From Candidatus Aminicenantota bacterium (GTDB lineage Bacteria; Acidobacteriota; Aminicenantia; Aminicenantales; Aminicenantaceae): 8,144 nt of DNA. Positions within the stretch are counted from its first letter, which is position 1, and the number at the start of each line of letters is the position of its first letter. The stretch spans positions 1 through 8,144 of the forward strand of contig SOIA01000397.1 of assembly GCA_004378665.1 (NCBI GenBank). The letters are read 5' to 3'. The notes beneath the pieces are model-generated. The model did no database searches. It was not told the origin of the DNA and was given only the letters and a program-made list of their open reading frames with translations. Of this stretch, positions 1 through 8,000 are shown piece after piece. Position numbers and translations under genes: made by a program.

Positions 1-633
1 CCCTACAGGTGGCGCGAAGGCATCTACGAGTGGCCCAAGGGCTACTCGGCGAAGAAAAAATTCAAATACTTTGTTGTGGCCTATGATTTCGGTATAAAGA
101 GAAATATCTTGAGAAGCCTCGTTTCGAACCGCATCGATGTCCTTGTCGTTCCGGCCCGGACATCCTGGAAGGAAGTCCTGAAGATGAAACCCGATGGAGT
201 GCTGCTCTCCAACGGCCCGGGTGACCCGGCTCCGATCGAGTATGCCATCGAGAACATCCGGAACCTCATCGGCAAAATCCCCATCTTCGGGATCTGTCTC
301 GGCCACCAGCTCCTTGCTTTGGCTCTTGGCGGGAAGACGTTCAAACTGAAATTCGGGCACCGCGGGGCCAACCACCCGGTGAAAAACCTGGAGACAGGAG
401 CCATCGAGATCACATCGCAGAACCACGGGTTTGCCGTGGATATAGATTCTTTAAAGGGACGGGCGAAGCTCACGCATCTCAACCTCAACGACATGACGTC
501 AGAAGGACTCTCGATAAAGGAAAAATTCCTCTTCTCCGTCCAGTATCATCCGGAAAGCTCACCGGGTCCGAGGGATTCCCTGTATCTTTTTCAGGATTTT
601 ATTCAGATGATGGAGGATTTCAAGGGAAAATAA
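1..633 (+). CDS. carA: Carbamoyl-phosphate synthetase small (glutaminase) subunit, 5' end cut off by window
   Basis: This subunit hydrolyses glutamine and passes ammonia to CarB for carbamoyl phosphate synthesis, which feeds arginine and pyrimidine pathways in the cytoplasm. The reading frame is open from base 1 and gives 210 visible residues. An ATG-less stretch precedes VAYDFGIKRNILR, so the GTG at 76 is internal and not the start. The class I glutamine amidotransferase triad is complete: nucleophile Cys99 of the visible protein in GICLGHQLL (codon 295-297), His183 and Glu185 in VQYHPE (codons 547-549 and 553-555). The oxyanion-loop motif LSNGPGDPAP is also present. The Cys-to-His distance (84) equals that of E. 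coli CarA (Cys269, His353). By that alignment about 170 residues, the N-terminal CPSase small-chain domain, lie before the window. The stop codon is one base from the carB start, so translational coupling is likely. Identification is secure. Confidence 0.97.
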   Translation, partial: PYRWREGIYEWPKGYSAKKKFKYFVVAYDFGIKRNILRSLVSNRIDVLVVPARTSWKEVLKMKPDGVLLSNGPGDPAPIEYAIENIRNLIGKIPIFGICLGHQLLALALGGKTFKLKFGHRGANHPVKNLETGAIEITSQNHGFAVDIDSLKGRAKLTHLNLNDMTSEGLSIKEKFLFSVQYHPESSPGPRDSLYLFQDFIQMMEDFKGK

Positions 634-634
634 A

Positions 635-3600
635 ATGCCGAGGCGAAACGATATCCACTCCATCCTGATCATCGGCTCCGGTCCGATCATCATCGGACAG
701 GCGTGTGAGTTCGACTATTCCGGCACGCAGGCCCTCAAGGCCTTAAAAGAAGAAAACTACAAAGTCATCCTGCTCAATTCCAACCCAGCCACGATCATGA
801 CCGATCCCGAGTTTGCAGACAGGACCTACCTGGAACCCTTGACAGTTGAATACCTGGAGAAGATCATCCAGAAAGAAAAACCCGATGCCCTGCTGGCCAC
901 TCTGGGCGGCCAGAAAGCTCTGAATTTAGCTCTCGACCTCGACGATGAAGGAATCCTGAAGGAGCACAAGATTCAGCTCATAGGCGTAAGCACTGATTCC
1001 ATCCGCAAGGCAGAAGACAGGTTGCTATTCCGCCGGGCCATGGAGAAGATCGGGCTCGAAGTTCCGGAGTCCGGATACGCATCCAGCTTGAAAGAAGCCG
1101 TGGATATCATGAAGAAGATCAAGTTTCCGGTGGTGATCCGCCCCTCGTTTACCCTCGGTGGAACAGGGGGAAACATCCTCAAGAACTGGCGGGATTTCTA
1201 TAAATTTGTCCCTCTCGGCCTCGCCATCAGTCCTGTCTCACGGATACTTATCGAGAAATCCATCATCGGTTGGAAGGAATTCGAGCTCGAGGTCATGAGG
1301 GATAAGAATGACAACGTGGTCATCGTCTGCGTCATCGAAAACTTCGACCCCATGGGAGTCCACACCGGAGACTCCATCACCGTCGCTCCTGCTCAAACCC
1401 TGACCGATAAGGAATACCAGAGGCTGAGGGACGCCTCCATCGCCATCATGCGCGAGATCGGTGTGGAAACAGGTGGTTCGAACATTCAATTCGCGGTCAA
1501 TCCCGAAGACGGCCGAATTATGGTCATCGAGATGAATCCCAGGGTATCCCGTTCTTCAGCGCTTGCCTCAAAAGCGACCGGCTTTCCGATTGCCAAAATG
1601 GCGGCCAAGCTGGCTGTGGGATACACGCTGGATGAGATCCTGAACGATATCACCAAAAAAACACCTGCCTGTTTCGAGCCGACGATCGATTATGTCGTGG
1701 TCAAAATCCCCCGGTTTGCCTTTGAAAAATTCCCGGAGGAAAAGCCCTCTCTCACCACCCAGATGAAGTCTGTCGGGGAAACGATGGCCATCGGTCGAAC
1801 CTTCAAAGAGGCTCTCCAGAAAGCCATCCGTTCCCTCGAGATAAACCATTGGGGATTCAAGGAAAAATTCAAGGTGAGTAACAGCAAGATCCTTAGAAAA
1901 GATCTTACCCAACCGAACGCGGAAAGGCTCTGGTTCATCGCGGATGCCATCAGAGCAGGCGCAGCCATAGAGGAGATCTACAAGCACACGCAGATCGATC
2001 CCTTCTTCCTCCAGAACATCAAAGATATCGTGGATTTTGAGAGGGAATTGAAATCCTTGAAAAAAGACACAGCCAACCATGATCTTCTGCAGAGGGCCAA
2101 GGAATTGGGATTCTCGGATAAGAGGATCAGCGAACTGGCGGGATTAAAGGAAGATGAAATCCGGAGGATGAGAGAACAGGCAAAGGTCCTTCCTGTCTGG
2201 AAAGTCGTCGATACCTGCGCAGGAGAGTTTGAATCCGAAACGCCTTATTTTTATTCCTCCTACGAAGATGAAAACGAAGCCGAAGCTCTCCCGGAGAAAA
2301 AGGTCATCATTCTCGGTTCAGGACCCAACAGGATCGGACAGGGGATTGAATTTGACTACTGCTGTGTGCACGGAGTATTTGCCCTGAAAGAGCTGGGTTA
2401 CAAAGCGATCATAATCAATTCCAACCCGGAAACCGTCTCCACTGATTATGACATCTCTGACCGTCTGTATTTTGACCCGGTGACGTTGGAAGATGTCCTA
2501 TCCATCTACCGCAACGAGAAACCTGAAGGGATCATCGCTCAGTTCGGAGGCCAAACTCCGTTGAATATCTCGGTGGGCCTGTGGGAAAACAAAGCCAACA
2601 TTTTAGGGACAAGTTCCCACACTATCGACGAAACCGAGGACAGAGAAAAATTTGAGAACTTCTTGAACAGATTGAACCTGAAGCGGCCGAGAAACGGGAT
2701 GGCCAGGAACTCGACTCAAGCCCTGGAAACAGCTGAAAAAATCGGCTATCCGGTCCTTGTCCGGCCCTCGTATGTCCTGGGAGGACGGGCCATGAGAGTC
2801 ATCCAGGATGAGGAAGAGCTGGAGAAATACGTCAAATTCATTAAGGAATACATCTCAGAATATCCTCTTCTCATCGATGAATTCATCGATAATGCCGTAG
2901 AGCTGGATGTTGACCTGCTGAGCGACGGTGAGGACGTCTACATCGGCGGCATCCTCGAGCACATCCAGGAAGCCGGTGTCCACTCCGGAGATGCCACCAT
3001 GGTCACGCCTCCCTACTTCCTCCCTGAAAGAGTCATTGAGGACGTAAAGCGTCAGGTGGCACTCATGGCCAAGGAGCTGCACATCCTGGGTTTGATGAAT
3101 GTTCAGGTCGCTGTCAAAGGAACAAAGATCTACATTCTGGAGGTCAATCCCAGGGCTTCGAGGACAGTCCCTTTTCTATCCAAAGCCACAGGAATCCCTC
3201 TGGCAAAGATCGCCACACAGATCATCATGGGAAAAAAGCTCAGAGACATAGACATAACGCCCTGTGCTTCAGATTTGTATGCCGTGAAGGAAGCTGTTTT
3301 TTCATTCGATAAATTCCTGGAAGTTGACCCAATTCTGGGCCCTGAGATGCGGTCAACAGGGGAATCCATCGGGATCGATAGTCATTTTCCGCTGGCCTTC
3401 CTCAAGGCCGAAGAAGGCGCGGGTTTCCATCTTCCTGATAAAGGAAGGGTGTTTATCAGCGCGCCGGACGAGGATAAGCCGAAGATTATCCCCATCGTCG
3501 AGAAGCTCGAGCAACTGGGTTTCGACCTGGTCTCGACTGAAGGAACCAGCCATTATCTCCGCAGACACGGCTTCCATGTGAAAATTACCGGCAAGATCTA

Positions 3601-3850
3601 TAAAGAAAAAAGAAATATCCTCGAAGACATCAAAGAGGGAAGAGTCGTAATGATATTCAATACTCCTTCTGGAACTCCCGAGAGAAGCGACGCACACAAA
3701 ATCAGAAAAGTGGCCTTCTCCTACAGGATCCCTTGTTTCACCACCATCCCCTCTGCCAGCGCGGCCTTGAAAGCCATCGAGATGAGAAGAAAAAATCCCC
3801 CTTCCCTCATCTGCCTCCAGGATATTCACTCCAATTCAGTCAATCTTTAG
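635..3850 (+). CDS. carB: Carbamoyl-phosphate synthetase large subunit, complete
   Basis: CarB uses two ATP, bicarbonate and ammonia from CarA to make carbamoyl phosphate. The protein has 1071 aa (E. coli 1073). By alignment with E. coli the domains are carboxyphosphate synthesis (about 1-400), oligomerisation (about 401-550), carbamate phosphorylation (about 551-930) and a C-terminal MGS-like allosteric domain (about 935-1071). N-terminal ATP-grasp residues Arg129, Arg169, Glu215, His243, Gln285, Glu299 and Asn301 fall at the same numbers as in E. coli. The second half has the matching VRPSYVLGGRAM and LEVNPRASR motifs. In the allosteric domain Lys948, Thr968, Thr971, Lys987 and Asn1009 match the E. 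coli UMP/IMP site (Lys954, Thr974, Thr977, Lys993, Asn1015), but Thr1017 is Pro1011. In the ornithine site Glu783 is replaced by Gln778, while Asp791, Glu892 and Thr1042 are kept (Asp786, Glu886, Thr1036). Start: ATG preceded by AAGGGA at 622-627, eight bases upstream. No frameshift is seen. Confidence 0.99.
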   Translation: MPRRNDIHSILIIGSGPIIIGQACEFDYSGTQALKALKEENYKVILLNSNPATIMTDPEFADRTYLEPLTVEYLEKIIQKEKPDALLATLGGQKALNLALDLDDEGILKEHKIQLIGVSTDSIRKAEDRLLFRRAMEKIGLEVPESGYASSLKEAVDIMKKIKFPVVIRPSFTLGGTGGNILKNWRDFYKFVPLGLAISPVSRILIEKSIIGWKEFELEVMRDKNDNVVIVCVIENFDPMGVHTGDSITVAPAQTLTDKEYQRLRDASIAIMREIGVETGGSNIQFAVNPEDGRIMVIEMNPRVSRSSALASKATGFPIAKMAAKLAVGYTLDEILNDITKKTPACFEPTIDYVVVKIPRFAFEKFPEEKPSLTTQMKSVGETMAIGRTFKEALQKAIRSLEINHWGFKEKFKVSNSKILRKDLTQPNAERLWFIADAIRAGAAIEEIYKHTQIDPFFLQNIKDIVDFERELKSLKKDTANHDLLQRAKELGFSDKRISELAGLKEDEIRRMREQAKVLPVWKVVDTCAGEFESETPYFYSSYEDENEAEALPEKKVIILGSGPNRIGQGIEFDYCCVHGVFALKELGYKAIIINSNPETVSTDYDISDRLYFDPVTLEDVLSIYRNEKPEGIIAQFGGQTPLNISVGLWENKANILGTSSHTIDETEDREKFENFLNRLNLKRPRNGMARNSTQALETAEKIGYPVLVRPSYVLGGRAMRVIQDEEELEKYVKFIKEYISEYPLLIDEFIDNAVELDVDLLSDGEDVYIGGILEHIQEAGVHSGDATMVTPPYFLPERVIEDVKRQVALMAKELHILGLMNVQVAVKGTKIYILEVNPRASRTVPFLSKATGIPLAKIATQIIMGKKLRDIDITPCASDLYAVKEAVFSFDKFLEVDPILGPEMRSTGESIGIDSHFPLAFLKAEEGAGFHLPDKGRVFISAPDEDKPKIIPIVEKLEQLGFDLVSTEGTSHYLRRHGFHVKITGKIYKEKRNILEDIKEGRVVMIFNTPSGTPERSDAHKIRKVAFSYRIPCFTTIPSASAALKAIEMRRKNPPSLICLQDIHSNSVNL

Positions 3851-3861
3851 TCAAAGTCATT

Positions 3862-3870
3862 AGGAAAGGA
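3862..3870 (+). promoter_or_regulatory. Ribosome binding site of the PLP enzyme gene
   Basis: AGGAAAGGA ends six bases before the ATG at 3877. It decides the start. A longer in-frame reading from 3733 would overlap carB by 118 bases and add 48 residues with no likeness to the family, whereas the protein from 3877 begins close to the usual family N-terminus (EGIGNTPLIKL). No promoter is visible in the 26-base gap, which fits read-through from carB. Confidence 0.75.
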
Positions 3871-3876
3871 TCACAC

Positions 3877-4857
3877 ATGGTAGAAAAAAAATATTACGAA
3901 GATATCCTCGAGGGGATAGGAAACACGCCTCTCATCAAGCTGAACAGAATTACAGAAGGATTGAAAGCGAGCATTTTTGCCAAGCTCGAATTCCTGAACC
4001 CGATGGGGAGCTTGAAGGACAGGATCGCCAAGTACATGATCGAGAAGGCGGAAAAGGAAGGCCGGATCAAACCTGGAGATACGATCGTGGACAACTCCAG
4101 CGGAAACACGGCTCTGGCCCTGGCCATGGTCTGTGCGCTCAAAGGATATAAAGTCAAAATGGTTGTCCGGGACAACTTGAGCTCCGAGAAGATCAAATTC
4201 CTCAAAGCCTTCAACGTGGAACTGGTCATGGTCGACCACACTCTCCCACCCGAATCCCCGGACAGCTACAACAACATCGCTCCACGGATAGCCAAGGAAA
4301 CTCCTGGCGGATACTACTTCGACCAGCACAACAACCGGGAGAACAATGAAACACACTATGAAACGACTGGTCCTGAAATCTGGGAGCAGATGGAAGGCCA
4401 AATCGACTATTTTGTGGCTGGAGTCGGAACAGGAGGAACGATCTGCGGCGCATCCAAATTCCTTAAAGAAAAAGACTCGAACATAAAGGTCATCGGAGTG
4501 GACCCCGTGGGATCGATATTCTACGATTATTTTCACTCCAAAAAACTCGTCAAGCCTTCCCCCTATCTCATGGAAGGATTGGGGGATGAGTTCCTTATCG
4601 GGTGCGTGGATTTCAGCCTGATCGATGACATCTACAAGATATCGGATAAGGATGCCTTCCTTACAGCCAGAAAACTGGCGGATAAAGAGGGCATCCTCGC
4701 TGGAGGCTCGAGCGGAGCCGTAATATGGGCGTCACTCAAACTGGCCCGGGAGATCGACAAGCCGGCTCGCATCGTCACTATCTTTGCCGACGCGGCCACC
4801 CGCTACCTGAGCTCTATCTATAACGATGAGTGGCTCAAAGAGAAAGGAATTCTCTAA
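3877..4857 (+). CDS. Fold-type II PLP enzyme, cystathionine beta-synthase / cysteine synthase family
   Basis: Predicted cytoplasmic PLP enzyme doing beta-replacement on serine or an O-activated serine to give cystathionine or cysteine; the substrate cannot be fixed from sequence. The 326-aa protein is the catalytic domain only, with no C-terminal CBS pair or heme-binding N-terminus. Visible motifs: IGNTPLIKL (14-22), PLP lysine Lys47 in NPMGSLKDR, asparagine loop SSGNTA (74-79), HYETTGPEIW (160-169) with a tyrosine at the position of human CBS Tyr223, phosphate loop GVGTGGT (182-188), VDPVGS (208-213), EGLGDEF (233-239), GGSSGA (276-281) for the pyridine nitrogen, and a tail DEWLKEKG like the human CBS ending DRWMLQKG. 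The EGIG-type motif, VDP-GS motif and tail favour CBS over CysK/CysM. Odd points: TSGNTG reads SSGNTA, and GGSVKDR reads MGSLKDR. It lies 26 bases after carB on the same strand, so co-transcription is likely, although no direct metabolic link to carbamoyl phosphate is evident. Family sure, exact reaction unsure. Confidence 0.9.
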   Translation: MVEKKYYEDILEGIGNTPLIKLNRITEGLKASIFAKLEFLNPMGSLKDRIAKYMIEKAEKEGRIKPGDTIVDNSSGNTALALAMVCALKGYKVKMVVRDNLSSEKIKFLKAFNVELVMVDHTLPPESPDSYNNIAPRIAKETPGGYYFDQHNNRENNETHYETTGPEIWEQMEGQIDYFVAGVGTGGTICGASKFLKEKDSNIKVIGVDPVGSIFYDYFHSKKLVKPSPYLMEGLGDEFLIGCVDFSLIDDIYKISDKDAFLTARKLADKEGILAGGSSGAVIWASLKLAREIDKPARIVTIFADAATRYLSSIYNDEWLKEKGIL

Positions 4858-4870
4858 CCTGAATTATTCA

Positions 4871-4982
4871 TAAAATCTGCCGACACCATATTTCTTCTTC
4901 TAAAAAGGGGACAGTCCCTCTCTTTCTTAAAATAATGACTGAAAGGGACAGTCCCCATTTTTTTATATGTCTGCAGATTTTA
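4871..4982. repeat. Nested imperfect inverted repeat of about 112 bp, possible REP/MITE-like element
   Basis: The outer arms are TAAAATCTGCCGACA (4871-4885) and the reverse complement of TAAAATCTGCAGACA (4968-4982), matching at 14 of 15 positions. Inside them an A-run/T-run pair and a central palindromic pair continue the symmetry. The core unit GGGACAGTCCC, itself a palindrome around one central base, occurs twice (4908-4918 and 4945-4955), 37 bases apart. The left side carries about ten unpaired extra bases (around 4886-4900). Both ends finish in TA, which would fit insertion at a TA target as in IS630/mariner-type elements, although the TA is also part of the symmetric arms. No coding capacity is seen. 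Whether it is a dispersed element or a unique local structure cannot be told from one copy. Confidence 0.6.
4902..4964. terminator. Bidirectional Rho-independent terminator between convergent genes
   Basis: The stem pairs GGGGACAGTCCCT (4907-4919) with AGGGACAGTCCCC (4944-4956): 12 pairs plus one central A-A mismatch, with a 24-base AT-rich loop. The left arm is preceded by AAAAA (4902-4906), and the right arm is followed by A and then TTTTTTT (4958-4964). Read on either strand, a GC-rich hairpin is therefore followed by a T-run. It lies 45 bases after the stop of the + strand PLP enzyme gene and about 50 bases beyond the stop of the - strand efflux gene, so it can end both transcripts. Confidence 0.75.
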
Positions 4983-5012
4983 CCCTTCGTGCAAAACCTT
5001 CATCAGGAATGA

Positions 5013-8000
5013 TCAGGTATTCTTCGATTCGCCTTCAGCAACTTTCCTCTTCATTCTTCCCTGAACCACCCATGTGAATACTACGGGAACCAGGATCAGG
5101 TTCAACACTGTCGCTGTGACCATACCGCCCACAGTGGGCGTGGCAATCGGCTTCATGATCTCCGAACCCGCTCCAGTGCTCAGCAATATCGGAATCAGAG
5201 CCAGGATCGTTGTGGCTGTGGTCATGATAATCGGCCGGACTCTTAACAGTGCTGCCCGGACAACGTCCTCCACGAAGGATTGTCCTTCCCTGGCCTTTTT
5301 CACGAGGAAATCCATCATGACCACTCCGTCTTCAACTGCGACTCCAAACAGAGCGATGTAACCCACCCAGACGGCTGTGCTGAACTTGAAACCGAGGATG
5401 TACTGCAGCCAGATGCCGCCGATAAAGGCGAACGGAAGGGAGAAAACCAGGATCAGGGCCGCGGAAAATCTCTTGAATTTTGTGTAGAGCAGAAGAAAAA
5501 TAATGAAGATACAGATCGGAACAACAGTCATCAATCTCTTCCGTGCCTGCATCTCATACTCGTACTGGCCGCTCCATGAGATATAGGTGCCAGTGGGCAG
5601 GTCGAGCCTCTCCTGAACGACTTTCTGGGCCTGGTTGACAAAATCCACGACACCCACCTTATCCGTGTCCACATCCACAAAAACTCTCACGTACGGAAGC
5701 GTGTTTTCCCCTGCAATCTTAGCAGGTCCTTCTACTTTTCTTATGTCTGCCAGCAAAGAGAGCGGAACCTGGGCACCGCTGGGTGTGGGCACATAGATTT
5801 TCTGGAGGGCTTCGAAGCTGTCCCTGAGCTCCCGCATGTAACGGATCCGGACCGGGTAGCGTTCTCTTCCTTCAACTGTCGTGGTGACATTCATGCCGCC
5901 AATGGCTATCATGATTAAGTGTTGGATGTCACCCACTTTAACGCCGTACCGGGCCGCTTCCTCCCTATCCACATCGATCTCTATGTAGGGCTTGTTCCCG
6001 ATCCTCTCGGCATAGGGATTTCTGGCCCCAGGGATCTCTCTCAAAATGTTTTCGATCTGGATTCCGATGTCCTCAATCACACTCATATCTTCGCCGAAAA
6101 CCTTGACTCCGACTGGAGTCTGGATTCCGGTGGCCAGCATGTCAATTCTGTTGCGGATGGGCTGCGTCCAGATGTTGCTCACTCCGGGAATCCTCAAAGC
6201 TTCATCCATCTCGTTGATCAAACTCTGCCGCGTCATCCCTTCCCGCCAGAGTTTCTGGGGCTTGAGCTTCACAATTGTTTCTATCATGCCCACAGGAGCC
6301 GGGTCAGTCGGCGTTTCCGCCCTTCCCAGTTTACCGACAACATGCTCCACTTCAGGAAATGATTTCAGGATAATGTCCTGTGTTTTCATGATTTCCATCA
6401 CTTGGGTGAGGGACGCTCCAGGAAGAAGAACAGGCATGAAGAGCAAATCTCCTTCATTCAGCGGAGGCATGAACTCGCTTTTTATCTTGGAAAGAGGAAA
6501 ATAGCTCACCCCAAGAAGAATCAAAGCGATCAGAAGGACAATAATTTTGTGTTTGAGAGAAAAACGGAGAATGGGTTCATACAGACGCATCAAAATCTTG
6601 TTCAGGATATTCTTCTCCGGAAGACGCATCTTGCCCCTTAAGAGAAGGGCACAGAGCACAGGGACAAGGGTGATGGCCAGCAGGGCCGAACCGAACATGG
6701 CAAAGGTCTTGGTGAATGCCAACGGCGAAAAGAGTTTTCCGGCCTGACCCCTTAAAGAAAAGACCGGAATAAAGGCCACGACGATGATCAGAATGGCAAA
6801 AAAGATGGCTGAACCCACTTCTTTCGAAGCTGTGATGATCGCGTCTAGCTTTCTCTCTTGAGTCACTGCCAGATGCCGGGATATGTTTTCCGTCATGACA
6901 ATCCCGGCATCGACCATCACTCCGACGGCAATCGCGATACCTCCCAGAGACATAATGTTGGAGGGAATCTTCAAGTAGTACATGATGAGGAACGAGATCA
7001 AAACTCCAACAGGAAGGATGATAGAAACGATCAGGCTGCTCCGGAAATGAAGCAAGAATAGCAAAATGACGATAACCGCAACAACAATTTCCTCAAACAG
7101 TGTCTCCTTCAAATTATCTGTGGCCCGGTTGATCAACTCGGTCCGGTCATAAAAAGGAACGATCTGAACACCAGGGGGAAGCCCAGGCGTGATTTCGTCG
7201 ATTTTCCGTTTAACCGCCTCGATGACTCCTAAAGGATTCTCTCCGTATCTCATCAACACCACACCGCCCGTGACCTCAGCTCCTTCCTTGTCCAGCGCTC
7301 CCCGTCTGAAAGCCGGACCAGTGGTCACCTGCCCTACGTTTTTGACATACACCGGAACTCCTTCGTGAGAGCCGATGACGATGTTCTCGATGTCCTCCAC
7401 TGACTTTATAAAGCCGAGTCCCCGAACGATAAACTCTTTCCCTCCTTCCTCAATCACCTTGGCTCCGACATCAATGTTGCTCTGGCGCACCGCATCGAAC
7501 ATGCTGTGCAAATTCACGTTGAAGGATAAAAGCTTATTCGGGTCAACATCGATCTGATACTGTTTGACAAAGCCCCCGACAGTGGCAACTTCTGAGACAC
7601 CTTTGGCGGAATTGAGTTGATACCGGACATACCAATCCTGGATCGAACGCAGTTCGCCTAAATTATAGTCCGAAAAAACAAGCTCCTGGCCGTCCTCAGA
7701 ACAAACACCGGGCTCATCAAACCTCAATTTAGGATGGTCGGGACAATAGTATCCATTCTCAACCGTGTACCAGAAAATCTGTCCCAGCGCTGTGGCATCA
7801 GGACCCAACTGGGGGACGACTCCTTCCGGAAGGTCCTTCTGGGCAATGTTCAGCCTTTCCAGGATCCGCGTTCGCGACCAGTAAAAATCCACTCCTTCCT
7901 CGAAGATCACGTTGATCATCCCGAAGGAGAACATGGAATTGGAACGGATCACCTTCATCCCGGGAATGCCCATCAGCTTGACTGAAAGGGGATAGATGAC

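Noticed and set aside
1888..1908. Small inverted repeat AAGATC...GATCTT inside carB
   Set aside because: Six-base arms within conserved coding sequence, with no T-run; expected by chance.
1568..2080. 170-codon open frame antisense to carB
   Set aside because: carB is complete and highly conserved here; the reverse frame is low-complexity shadow coding without a recognisable fold.
3353..3829. 158-codon open frame antisense to the 3' end of carB
   Set aside because: Covers the conserved allosteric domain of CarB and has no family likeness.
635..3850. Internal similarity between the two halves of carB (GSGPIIIGQ / GSGPNRIGQ, EMNPRVSR / EVNPRASR)
   Set aside because: This is the known ancient duplication of the CarB family, not a new repeat.
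3733..3876. Longer N-terminus for the PLP enzyme, starting inside carB
   Set aside because: It would overlap carB by 118 bases and add 48 residues (MFHHHPLCQ...) with no family likeness. The ATG at 3877 has a strong ribosome binding site.
3871..4536. 221-codon open frame antisense to the PLP enzyme
   Set aside because: Shadow of a well-identified gene on the opposite strand; no recognisable domain and no reason to prefer it.
5919..6362. 147-codon open frame on the + strand within cusA
   Set aside because: Antisense shadow of the second periplasmic region of CusA, where every metal-site motif is intact on the other strand.
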